A DNA stretch of 64,000 bases from Marivita sp003149565 (GTDB lineage Bacteria; Pseudomonadota; Alphaproteobacteria; Rhodobacterales; Rhodobacteraceae): the NCBI RefSeq assembly GCF_965216415.1, contig NZ_CBDCFU010000002.1; one strand, written 5' to 3'. Positions 17,219 to 25,875 of the stretch are shown here, one piece after another. A program made the translations under genes and the position numbers. Position 1 is the first letter of the stretch; each line of letters begins with the position of its first letter. The notes under the pieces were generated by a model, which did not search any database, was not told the DNA's origin, and worked only from the letters and a program-made list of their open reading frames with translations.

Positions 17219-17961
17219 CAGATCGACCAACCTCCATCAACCGCCAGAGCCTGACCGGTGGTGAAACCCGCCATGTCGCTGGCCAGATAGCAGACCATTT
17301 CGGCAATCTCTTCCGGGGTGCCCAATCGGCCCATTGGTTGGCGGTCCTTGAAGGCTGCAAGCGCCGCGTCGAAATCGCCGGTGGCGCGCAGACGGTCTTC
17401 AAGCGACGGGCTTTGCACCGTTCCTGGGCAGATCGCATTGCAGCGAATGCCCTGCTTCACGAAATCCGCTGCGATGGATTTCGTCATTCCGATAATCGCC
17501 GCTTTTGAGGCTCCGTATGCAAACCGACGCGGGGCGCCTTTTTCACTCGAAACGATTGAAGCGATATTGACGATTGAGCCCGCTCCCTTGTCCAGCATGC
17601 CCGGTATGACCGCCTGTGTCAGGCGGAAGAGTGCCTTGGCGTTAAGATTGAATGACCGATCCCAGACCTCATCGTCACAATCAAGGATCGTGCCGTCATG
17701 CACCCAGCCGGCGCAATTGACGAGAATGTCGAATGGGCCTGCGTCCGACACCAGTTGTTTGACTGCAGCGGCGTCCAGCACATCCAGCTTATGGGCTGTG
17801 ATCCGGTCCGACGTCTCGGCAAGAGCTGCGACGCCGTCACCGTCGATATCGGTCGCAATCACATGCGCGCCGCGTGCGGCCAGTGCCTCGGCAGAGGCGC
17901 GGCCGATGCCATTGGCGGCTGCCGTCACAAGCGCGGTTTTTCCTGTAAGTGTCTGTTCCAT
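17218..17961 (-). CDS. SDR dehydrogenase, 2-keto-3-deoxy-L-fuconate dehydrogenase-like
   Basis: NAD-dependent short-chain dehydrogenase of 247 residues. It has the cofactor motif TAAANGIGRA (residues 13-22), NCAGWVHDGTILDC, the catalytic YGASK near residue 149 and the C-terminal VDGGWS. The combination of TAA-x-x-GIGRA, RFAYGASKAAIIGMTKSIAADF, RCNAICPGTVQSPSL and RQPMGRLGTPEEIA closely follows 2-keto-3-deoxy-L-fuconate 4-dehydrogenase of the non-phosphorylative L-fucose pathway. It starts 12 bp after the KduD-like gene and overlaps the lldD-like gene. The hydrolase that would use its product is encoded at 29999-30859. The family is certain; the substrate is inferred from resemblance and context. 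Confidence 0.8.
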   Translation of the reverse strand: MEQTLTGKTALVTAAANGIGRASAEALAARGAHVIATDIDGDGVAALAETSDRITAHKLDVLDAAAVKQLVSDAGPFDILVNCAGWVHDGTILDCDDEVWDRSFNLNAKALFRLTQAVIPGMLDKGAGSIVNIASIVSSEKGAPRRFAYGASKAAIIGMTKSIAADFVKQGIRCNAICPGTVQSPSLEDRLRATGDFDAALAAFKDRQPMGRLGTPEEIAEMVCYLASDMAGFTTGQALAVDGGWSI

Positions 17962-17973
17962 ATTCTCTCTCTT

Positions 17974-18738
<765 letters not shown>

Positions 18739-18741
18739 CGG

Positions 18742-20040
18742 TCAGTACCGGTTGGCGATGGGCAGCTCTTCAGCAGGGAAGAGACTGATCACCTCGCAGC
18801 CGGTCTCTGTCACGACCACCTCTTCTTCGATCCGCGCGGCGGAATACCCGTCTGCCGCCGGGCAATAGGTTTCCAGCGCAAAGACCATGCCGGTCTGGAT
18901 TTCCATCGGGTGATCGAGACTGATTGCTCGGCTGATGATCGGGCGTTCATGCAGGGCAAGACCCAGACCGTGTCCGAACTGCAAGCCGAAGGCTGCGTCT
19001 TCGTTCGGGAAACCGAGGCTTTCTGCTGTCGGCCAGACTTCGGCGACCTTGTCTGTCGTCACACCTGGTTTAATCATTGCGATCGAGGCGTCGATCCATT
19101 CGCGCGCCTTTACATAGGCGTCGTTTTGCGCTGGCGTTGCGCGTCCGACGTTGAAGGTCCGATAGTAGCAGGTTCGATAGCCCTGGTACGACTGAAGGAT
19201 GTCAAAGAACGCCTGGTCACCCGGACGGATCAACCGGTCGGTAAAGTTGTGCGGGTGCGGGTTACAGCGTTCGCCCGAAATGGCGTTGATCGCCTCAACG
19301 TCATCCGATCCCATTTCGTAAAGCATCTTGTTCGACATGGCGACGATGTCGTTTTCGCGCACGCCTGGTTTCAGCTCTTCGTAGATCATGTGGTAAACGC
19401 CGTCGACCATCGAAGCCGCTTGCGTCAGAAGCTGGATTTCATCCCAGTTCTTGATCTCACGCGCCGCCAACATGATCTGTTGGCCATCAACCACGTTGAT
19501 GCCTTCTTCCTTGAGCGCATGGAACATTGCAGTTTCGGCGTAGTCCACACCAACTGGCATGTTGGCCATGCCCGCGTCTTTGATCAGCTGGGCAATCATC
19601 TTGGCGTATTTCTGCATGAGCCCGAAATCCGGCGGGATCGTGCCGCGCATGCCAACCACGCCAGCCAGGCAGTGATCCGGTTCGAGCCAATCGGAATAGC
19701 GCTTGTGGTGCACGGCGGCCGAACCAAAATCCCAGACATAGGGGCTGTCGTCACCGGTCAGCAGGCAGAAGCGGCACATCTTGTCCCGTTCCCATTCGCC
19801 GATCTTGGTCGCAGAGACATAGCGAATGTTGTTGACGTCGAACAGCAGCAGCGAACCGGCGTTCGAGTTCTTCAGCGACTGACGCGTGCGCGCCAAGCGG
19901 TAGCGACGCAGACGATCATGATCGACGCGGCGCTCGAAATCGACCGAGGTGTGGCCCCAAGCGGGCAGGCGATCGCGCCATTCCCAGTTTGGTTCCAGAT
20001 CCTGCGGGGTGAGCATGTTGGGCATGAGTGCGCGAGACAT
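18742..20040 (-). CDS. M24 (creatinase/DddP/aminopeptidase P-like) family protein
   Basis: 432 residues with an N-terminal creatinase domain (LLLFDVNNIRYVSATKIGEW near residue 65) and a pita-bread C-terminal domain. The H and E ligands are recognisable: FGHGLGLALHE, FALETYC and RIEEEVVVTE. The first aspartate is in FFDILQSY, but the second, normally in GYxxDxxRTF, is cysteine (GYRTCYYRTF). The overall layout resembles the DMSP lyase DddP and creatinases rather than proline peptidases. The start at 20040 has AGGAG six to seven bases upstream. It sits between sugar SDR genes. Peptidase activity is unlikely; a C-N, C-S or C-O cleaving role is possible. Confidence 0.75.
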   Translation of the reverse strand: MSRALMPNMLTPQDLEPNWEWRDRLPAWGHTSVDFERRVDHDRLRRYRLARTRQSLKNSNAGSLLLFDVNNIRYVSATKIGEWERDKMCRFCLLTGDDSPYVWDFGSAAVHHKRYSDWLEPDHCLAGVVGMRGTIPPDFGLMQKYAKMIAQLIKDAGMANMPVGVDYAETAMFHALKEEGINVVDGQQIMLAAREIKNWDEIQLLTQAASMVDGVYHMIYEELKPGVRENDIVAMSNKMLYEMGSDDVEAINAISGERCNPHPHNFTDRLIRPGDQAFFDILQSYQGYRTCYYRTFNVGRATPAQNDAYVKAREWIDASIAMIKPGVTTDKVAEVWPTAESLGFPNEDAAFGLQFGHGLGLALHERPIISRAISLDHPMEIQTGMVFALETYCPAADGYSAARIEEEVVVTETGCEVISLFPAEELPIANRY

Positions 20041-20106
20041 GTAAAGCTCCTTTCGAGTGCGTCTCAACGCACCCGGTTGGTTGAGTAAATGCAGTTAGGT
20101 GAGGGG

Positions 20107-20916
20107 TTACTTTGTGACCCAGCCGCCATCGATGGAGATCATCTGACCGGTCATGTAGTCGCTGTCGTCGGATGCCAGGAACGAGGCTGTGCCGACAATG
20201 TCATTCGGATATGACACGCGCTTGATTACCAGGTTGTTGGCGACGATGTCGTCATAGGCCTGACCTTCACGCTCCTTGAAGCCAATTTCGACAAGGTCTT
20301 TGTCCAACTGTTCCCAGAGCGGTGTCACCACGACGCCGGGCGCGTATCCGTTTACGGTGATGTTATGCTCGGCCAGGCCAAGAGCGCCACATTCTGTGAG
20401 GGCGAGGCAGCCGTATTTCGATGTACAGTAGACGGTCACGTCCACGAGAGGCTTGCGTGACGCGATGGAACCAACATTGATGAGCTTGTAGGGATGATCT
20501 TCCATCGGCCCCTGAGCAATCATCTGCTTGGCTGTTTCCTGCATGCCAAGCCACATCGCCTTGGTGTTGACGTTCATGATCATGTCCCAGTTTTCTTCAT
20601 CGATATCCATGAAGAACCGGGGCTTGTTCAGACCTGCGTTAAAGAGGCCCACGTTGATGGACCCAAACGCCTCAACGGTTGCGGCGACTGCGGCGGCATT
20701 GTCCTCGCGTTTGGTCACATCCATTTTGATCGCGATGGCTTTGCCATTGCCGGCGGCATTGATGCTGTCGGCAACTTTTTGAGCTTCATCGCCATCCAGA
20801 TCGCCGATGCAAACATTTGCGCCCTGAGCCGCAAATGCTTCGGCGTTAGCGGCACCCATGCCGCGCGCCGCGCCGGTGATCAGGATGTTCTTACCTTTCA
20901 GGCGATTGGGGTCCAT
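20107..20916 (-). CDS. SDR dehydrogenase (paralogue of the SDR at 24023-24820)
   Basis: 269 residues. The cofactor motif TGAARGMGAANAEAF starts near residue 14, NAGLNKPRFFMD near 93, the catalytic YCTSK near 165 and ISIDGGWVTK ends the protein. It shares uncommon segments with the rightward-operon SDR: NAGxNKPxxFMD, YAPGVV-T-WEQ-DxDL-EIG and LASxDSDYMTGQ, so the two are close paralogues split between the divergent operons. Second gene after the regulator, 17 bp downstream. Probably a sugar or polyol dehydrogenase with a substrate shared with, or related to, its paralogue. Confidence 0.82.
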   Translation of the reverse strand: MDPNRLKGKNILITGAARGMGAANAEAFAAQGANVCIGDLDGDEAQKVADSINAAGNGKAIAIKMDVTKREDNAAAVAATVEAFGSINVGLFNAGLNKPRFFMDIDEENWDMIMNVNTKAMWLGMQETAKQMIAQGPMEDHPYKLINVGSIASRKPLVDVTVYCTSKYGCLALTECGALGLAEHNITVNGYAPGVVVTPLWEQLDKDLVEIGFKEREGQAYDDIVANNLVIKRVSYPNDIVGTASFLASDDSDYMTGQMISIDGGWVTK

Positions 20917-20933
20917 GGTTTCTCCTCCTCATA

Positions 20934-22763
20934 TCACGGTGTCCCGTTGTGTTGAATCAGCGCTTCGGCCCGCTCTTGGGACCGGCGCAATGCTTCGCGC
21001 GGTGAGACGATCCCGCGCAGCATGTCGTGAAATTCTTCGCCGCAGATTTGGATGATACGGCCAATTTCTGGAACGGGCGGGCGCGGCCAGAACTGAAGTT
21101 CGTCGCGCCAGGACATGGCGTCCACGGCCTCGAAAATGGTCGAAGAACGGCGGACCTCCGGGTCGGCGGCAACAGAGTAACGCGGATTGGTCCGGCTTCC
21201 GTTCTGGACGAAAAGCTTCTGAGCCTGAGGCGACGTGAAAATCCGCAAGGCCTCGGCGGCTTCAGGCACGCGATTGGGGGCCAGATTGGCGGGTATCCCC
21301 ATCACATAGCCACCAACCGGCGCAATTTGGGTCGCGCCCGGTCCGGCGGGGTGCGGCAAGTAACCTGTTTGCTTGTAAGCAGGTGAGCTTTCGTCACGCT
21401 CAAAGTATGGGGCCAGCAATGTGTAGCCAAAGGCCATCGCGACTGTACCCGCTGCATAGGGCCTGACGCGTTCGTACCAAGACATGGATAAGATGTCGGG
21501 TGGCGAAAAGCTCAGCAGTTCCATCAGGAACTCGGCGGCGCGTAACCCGGCCTCTGTGTCAATGGTCGGACGATAGTCGCGGCCTGACAGGTGGGCCGTT
21601 TCGAACCCGCCAGCGATTTCAGGAAGATCAAGGACCGGCTGACCGAAATCGGCCATCGTCATGAGAACGGTGTGCCCCAGGGCTGTTCCCCGAGCCGCAT
21701 TCCAGGCAATCCCGTATTGCCCGCGGCGGGGATCATGCAATGTCTTCGCGGCATGCAAGAGTTGGTCGGTCGTCGCCGGCGGCTCTAAGCCAGCCTCGGC
21801 AAACAGGTCGCGCCGATAGAACAGCAGTTCCGGTGTGGTCTGAGCCGGGACTCCGTAGGGTTGTCCACCCCAATGCGTGGCTTTCCAGCCTGCAGTGTGG
21901 AAATCCGCTGTATCAAGCTTGGCAAGGTCCATTACCTTGTTCAGCGGCATGAGTACGTTTTTTTCCGCAAATTCGCCAATCCACGGTAGATCGACCGCAA
22001 TAATGTCGTAGCGGCTCGTATCGCGCTCTGCGTTACGCAGCGCTTCTTCGCGCAGACGGTCGATGGAAAAGGCGCGCTGGCTGATTTCGGTCCCGACGAT
22101 CTGTTCGAACTGACGCTTGAGGTTGTCCATGACCATGAAGGTGGGATCACCGTGCACGAGCACTTTGAGACCACCCGCAAGCTTCAATGGCTTCGGCAGG
22201 ACCCGTAAAGGGGGGATCGACTGCGCCGCCGCATAACTGCCGCCAAAATAGTAATCCTCGGTTTCTGCAGCTGCTTCGCCATGACCGAATTCAGCTTCCG
22301 CCAACCTGCGCACACGGCCGGACAACTGCATCCACTGTGTCAGAAGCTTTTCGCTGGGATGCATGGAAAAGCTCTTGCCGGTCTTGGTGCGGGGCCGCTG
22401 TTCGATCAGGTCAGCATCCACCATCTCTTTCAAGCGGCGGTTCGCGGTTGCGTACGGCACTTGGCTGGCACTGATCAGCGACGTCGGGGTCACGATCTTG
22501 GCGTCGAAATGCCCCTTAAGAAGATGCACGGCCATCCGCAGATGCGCATTTGGCGTGATCAGATCAAGCGCCGCGTCCATCTCGTCCATCAACTCGCTGA
22601 CAAAAGACAGGGCGTCCAGCGCATCCGACGACACCTGGGGAGGCGCGGTCTTTGTCTGGCGATGTCCTGTCAACGCATTCATGCTGGCGACTTGCCTTTT
22701 TCTCTTCGAAGGGTTGATGGTGTTTTCGCAATCATCCAATTTGGATGAAACGGACGACTTCAT
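20934..22763 (-). CDS. Fusion regulator: winged-helix DNA-binding domain plus family-1 solute-binding domain
   Basis: 609 residues. The N-terminal region (about 50-150) has a MarR/GntR-like winged helix: LLKGHFDAKIVTPTSLISAS, then the recognition segment YATANRRLKEMVDADLIEQR. From about residue 195 to the end it resembles family-1 ABC sugar-binding proteins (COG1653 type): LKVLVHGDPTF, then YDIIAVDLPWIGEFAEKNVL, PYGVPAQTTPELLFYRRDLF and a C-terminal helix rich in REALRRSQERAE. There is no signal peptide, so the sensor domain should be cytoplasmic. The start at 22763 has AGGAAGG six to seven bases upstream. It heads the leftward operon and faces the ABC importer. Likely role: ligand-responsive control of both operons. 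Confidence 0.8.
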   Translation of the reverse strand: MKSSVSSKLDDCENTINPSKRKRQVASMNALTGHRQTKTAPPQVSSDALDALSFVSELMDEMDAALDLITPNAHLRMAVHLLKGHFDAKIVTPTSLISASQVPYATANRRLKEMVDADLIEQRPRTKTGKSFSMHPSEKLLTQWMQLSGRVRRLAEAEFGHGEAAAETEDYYFGGSYAAAQSIPPLRVLPKPLKLAGGLKVLVHGDPTFMVMDNLKRQFEQIVGTEISQRAFSIDRLREEALRNAERDTSRYDIIAVDLPWIGEFAEKNVLMPLNKVMDLAKLDTADFHTAGWKATHWGGQPYGVPAQTTPELLFYRRDLFAEAGLEPPATTDQLLHAAKTLHDPRRGQYGIAWNAARGTALGHTVLMTMADFGQPVLDLPEIAGGFETAHLSGRDYRPTIDTEAGLRAAEFLMELLSFSPPDILSMSWYERVRPYAAGTVAMAFGYTLLAPYFERDESSPAYKQTGYLPHPAGPGATQIAPVGGYVMGIPANLAPNRVPEAAEALRIFTSPQAQKLFVQNGSRTNPRYSVAADPEVRRSSTIFEAVDAMSWRDELQFWPRPPVPEIGRIIQICGEEFHDMLRGIVSPREALRRSQERAEALIQHNGTP

Positions 22764-22868
22764 GATTCCTTCCTCCAAAATGTCCAAAGTGATATCGGCA
22801 GCGTATCCCCGAAAAGTCCAAAATGGATAAAAAAATATCCGTAATGAATAAATTTGATGCATTTTGGA
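22732..22868. promoter_or_regulatory. Four evenly spaced TCCAAAATG-type sites at the divergent promoter
   Basis: Site 1 is the palindrome TCATCCAA-T-TTGGATGA (22732-22748, inside the regulator's first codons). Site 2 is TCCAAAATGTC (22774-22784), site 3 TCCAAAATGGA (22817-22827), site 4 the reverse, TGCATTTTGGA (22858-22868). Their centres lie 39, 43 and 41 bases apart, about four helical turns. A GGATA/TATCC inverted repeat overlaps site 3 (22825-22840). This is a plausible operator array for the adjacent fusion regulator. Confidence 0.6.
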
Positions 22869-22985
22869 TGGGGCTTTGGCGGCACATTCGTCGCAATCGC
22901 CTGGGCTGCCGGGTGATACACCGGCACCAGGAGGGGTGTCCGACGGATAGAAACCAACAGTTTACCTTCTCGGGAGGAGAACCAA

Positions 22986-23945
22986 ATGAAAATTCGCAAT
23001 ATCCTTGCTGCATCTACAGCCGCCGTGGCCTTGGCGGGCACTGCATATGCTGCGGGTCACGAGACCATGAAGATCGGCATCACGCAGAACAACGTCGGCG
23101 TCGACAGCTACCAGACCACATATGAAAAGGCGTTCATCGCTGCAGCCGAAGCGAATGACGCAGTTGAAACCGTCGTTCTGGATGCGGGCGGCGACGTGGC
23201 GCGTCAAATCGCTCAGATGGAAGATCTGATCCAGCAGGAAGTAGATGCCATCATCATCTGGCCGACGAATGGCGAAGCGGTCATCCCGGCAGTGCGCAAG
23301 GCGCATCAGGCTGGCATCCCGGTCATTGTGACCAACTCCAACATCGCCGAGCAGGGCTTTGACTTTGTCAAGTCGTTCTCCGGCCCCGACAACATCACCC
23401 AAGGCGCACGTTCGGCCGAAATCATGTGTGACAAGTTCAAGGACATGGGCATCGAAAACGAAGCCAAAGTGGTGCATATCACTGGCCAGCCGGGCTACAC
23501 GACAGCGATCGAACGCGCGAAGGGCTTCAATGATCGCCTGCCGGAAGTCTGCCCGAACGTCGAGCAGATCGACCAGCAGCCGGGCGACTGGAACCGCGAA
23601 AAGTCCCAACAGGTGATGGAGGCCTTCCTCGTCAAGTATGACGACATCGACGGCGTCTATGCTGGCGATGACAACATGGGTGTTGGCGCCCTGAACGCGG
23701 CCAAGGCAGCCGGGCGTGACGGAATCATCTTCGTCGGCGCAACCAACTTCGCGGTTGGCTACGAGGCAATGGCGGAAGGTGACTACTGGGGTTCGATCTA
23801 CCAGTCGCCGGTTGACGACGCCGAAGCGGCTCTCAAGACTGCGATTGACGTTCTGAACGGCGAAGACGTTCCGTTCCTCAACTACTTCGACACTCCGAAG
23901 ATCACCCAGGACAACATGGGCGACTTCACGAAGCCTGTATTCTAA
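22986..23945 (+). CDS. Sugar ABC transporter substrate-binding protein (RbsB-like)
   Basis: Periplasmic type-I binding protein for a sugar or related ligand, 319 residues. The signal peptide MKIRNILAASTAAVALAGTAYAAGHE is cut near residue 22. The core follows the ribose-binding family: QMEDLIQQEVDAIIIWPTNGEAVIPAVRKAHQAGIPV near residue 75, ITGQPGYTTAIERAKGF near 160, and VYAGDDNMGVGALNAAKAAG near 225. GGAGG stands seven bases before the start. First gene of the rightward operon and transcribed away from the fusion regulator. A stable hairpin follows the stop, as often seen after highly expressed binding-protein genes. Confidence 0.9.
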   Translation: MKIRNILAASTAAVALAGTAYAAGHETMKIGITQNNVGVDSYQTTYEKAFIAAAEANDAVETVVLDAGGDVARQIAQMEDLIQQEVDAIIIWPTNGEAVIPAVRKAHQAGIPVIVTNSNIAEQGFDFVKSFSGPDNITQGARSAEIMCDKFKDMGIENEAKVVHITGQPGYTTAIERAKGFNDRLPEVCPNVEQIDQQPGDWNREKSQQVMEAFLVKYDDIDGVYAGDDNMGVGALNAAKAAGRDGIIFVGATNFAVGYEAMAEGDYWGSIYQSPVDDAEAALKTAIDVLNGEDVPFLNYFDTPKITQDNMGDFTKPVF

Positions 23946-23959
23946 GGCTCCTCCCTGGC

Positions 23960-23981
23960 GGGGCGCGGTTTGCCGCGTCCC
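23960..23981 (+). terminator. Hairpin after the binding-protein gene (attenuator or mRNA stabiliser)
   Basis: GGGGCGCGG-TTTG-CCGCGTCCC forms a nine-pair stem with one G-T pair and a four-base loop, 15 bases past the stop codon. No T-run follows, so partial termination or 3'-end protection of the binding-protein message is more likely than full termination. Confidence 0.6.
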
Positions 23982-24022
23982 GCTTCCTTTGATCCAAACA
24001 TGACTATTTAGGGAGACGCGGC

Positions 24023-24820
24023 ATGGGGCGTGTTTCTGAGCGCGTGTGCATTGTCACAGGCGCGGCGCGAGGCATTGGCCGCGCCATCGGTGAAGCGCTT
24101 TTGAATGAGGGCGCCAAAGTTTGTTTTGCGGACATTAACGGTGAACAGGTGTCCGAAGTGGCCGAAGCAAATCGGTCCCGGCTGAACGGCAATTCTGATA
24201 ACGTGACCTCGGCAGCCGTGGATGTCACAGACCGTGAACAGGTGCGCGCTATGGTGGCGCACACGGTCGAGACCTTCGGTCGCCTTGATGTGAAATTCAA
24301 CAATGCCGGCGTCAACAAACCAATGAACTTCATGGACGTCACCGAGGACAACTGGAATTTCATTATGGGCGTAAACGGGCTTGGCTGCATGATCGGCATG
24401 CAGGAAGCCGCCCGCCAGATGATCGCCCAGGGCGGCGGTGGGAAGATTATCAATACAGCCTCAATCGCCAGCAGGCAGGGTTTTGACAACGTAGCACCCT
24501 ATTGCGCTTCGAAGTGGGCCGTGGTGTCTTTGACCCAATCTGCGGCGCGAGATCTGGCCAAGCACGACATCACTGTTACAGGGTTTGCTCCGGGAGTCGT
24601 GGCCACTGAAATGTGGGAACAGGTCGATCAGGATCTCATGGAGATCGGAGCGGCCGAGCGACCGGGACAGGCGATGGACGAGTTCTCTGCAGAAATTCTC
24701 AGGGGGCGCGTCGCCAAACCGGCGGACATAACGGGGACGACGACGTTCCTTGCGTCCAAAGACAGCGACTACATGACCGGGCAGATTGTGATGATCGATG
24801 GGGGCATGACGCTGGTTTGA
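24023..24820 (+). CDS. SDR dehydrogenase in the importer operon
   Basis: 265 residues. The cofactor motif TGAARGIGRAIGEAL starts near residue 12, NNAGVNKPMNFMD near 92, the catalytic YCASK near 161 and the end is VMIDGGMTLV. Close paralogue of the SDR at 20107-20916, sharing NKP-x-x-FMD, the APGVVATEMWEQVDQDLMEIG block and the LASKDSDYMTGQ block. It lies between the binding-protein and permease genes, an unusual place for an enzyme gene, which argues that it acts on the imported compound or its first product. GGGAGA precedes the ATG. Confidence 0.82.
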   Translation: MGRVSERVCIVTGAARGIGRAIGEALLNEGAKVCFADINGEQVSEVAEANRSRLNGNSDNVTSAAVDVTDREQVRAMVAHTVETFGRLDVKFNNAGVNKPMNFMDVTEDNWNFIMGVNGLGCMIGMQEAARQMIAQGGGGKIINTASIASRQGFDNVAPYCASKWAVVSLTQSAARDLAKHDITVTGFAPGVVATEMWEQVDQDLMEIGAAERPGQAMDEFSAEILRGRVAKPADITGTTTFLASKDSDYMTGQIVMIDGGMTLV

Positions 24821-24841
24821 GGCTTTGGCTGGGAGGGTCAG

Positions 24842-25861
24842 ATGTCAGACATGTCGCAAAATGCCAGCAACCTGAGGGAGGGGATGATGGCTTCTATGAG
24901 CAAACAACAGATTGGACGGGTTCTGGCAAAACAGGGGATCCTGATTGCCTTTGCGGTCTTCATGATTGCCTTTGCAATCGCCAGTCCAAAGTTTCTAAGC
25001 GTGGACAACGTGTTCAGTGTGGTCCGGTCTTCGGCCATTATCGGCGTTATGGCGCTGGGTGTGACCTTTGTGGTGATCAGCGGCAATCTCGACCTGTCTG
25101 TTGGCTCCATGATGTCCTTCTCGACCATCGTCGTGCTCGATCTGCATGACAAGCTTGGCCCGGCGCTGGCGATCCCGGCGATGTTCGCCATGACGATGTG
25201 TCTGGGAGCCTTCATCGGATTTCTTGTCGGGTATCTCAGACTCAACTCCCTGATCGTGACCCTTGGCATGTTGTCGGCCATTCACGGGCTGACGCTGACG
25301 TATTCCGGCGGCCAAAACATGGATATCGCCGACAAGGAAGGAACATGGTTCAGTGTCTTTGGTCAGGGCACGGCGCTTGGAATACCAGTACCGATCCTGA
25401 TCTTTCTGATCCTCGCCGCTCTTCTCGGGATGGTCCTTGCCAAGACGCCGTTTGGCCGCAAGGTCTATGCGGTGGGTGGAAATGGCACCGCGGCGACCTT
25501 CTCTGGTATCCCGAGAGCGCGCACAGTGTTTTATTGCTATCTGATCTCCGCCACCTGTGTGGCGACTGCCGGTCTCATTCAGGCCAGCCGGTCTTTGGGC
25601 TCGCAGAACACCGTGGGGCAGGGGCTTGAACTCGAAGTGCTTGCCGCTGTCATCCTTGGCGGAGCGTCGCTGCTTGGCGGCTCCGGCACGGTGTTCAAAA
25701 CCGTCATTGGTGTGCTGATCCTTGGATTCATCCAAAACGGATTGCTGCTGATGGGGCTTCAATTCTACGTCCAGTTCGTTGTGACCTGGATCATCATCAT
25801 CCTTGCTGTCTGGCTCGATATTGCAGCCAAGCGCGGCAAGCTCTGGTCACCGATCGCGTAA
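24842..25861 (+). CDS. Sugar ABC transporter permease (RbsC-like), first copy
   Basis: Membrane subunit of a ribose-type importer, 339 residues with eight to ten hydrophobic segments. Family signatures: FVVISGNLDLSVGSMMSFS near residue 75, LNSLIVTLGMLSAIHGL near 135, PFGRKVYAVGGNGTAATFSGI near 205, and AVILGGASLLGGSGTVFKTVIG near 265. GGGAGG is four to five bases before the chosen ATG. It may form a heterodimer with the second permease, encoded 14 bp downstream. Confidence 0.9.
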   Translation: MSDMSQNASNLREGMMASMSKQQIGRVLAKQGILIAFAVFMIAFAIASPKFLSVDNVFSVVRSSAIIGVMALGVTFVVISGNLDLSVGSMMSFSTIVVLDLHDKLGPALAIPAMFAMTMCLGAFIGFLVGYLRLNSLIVTLGMLSAIHGLTLTYSGGQNMDIADKEGTWFSVFGQGTALGIPVPILIFLILAALLGMVLAKTPFGRKVYAVGGNGTAATFSGIPRARTVFYCYLISATCVATAGLIQASRSLGSQNTVGQGLELEVLAAVILGGASLLGGSGTVFKTVIGVLILGFIQNGLLLMGLQFYVQFVVTWIIIILAVWLDIAAKRGKLWSPIA

Positions 25862-25875
25862 GGGAGGGGGACATC

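Noticed and set aside
22763..22862. A longer N-terminus for the fusion regulator starting at 22862
   Set aside because: It would add residues encoded by the operator-like sites and has no ribosome site, while the ATG at 22763 has AGGAAGG at good spacing.
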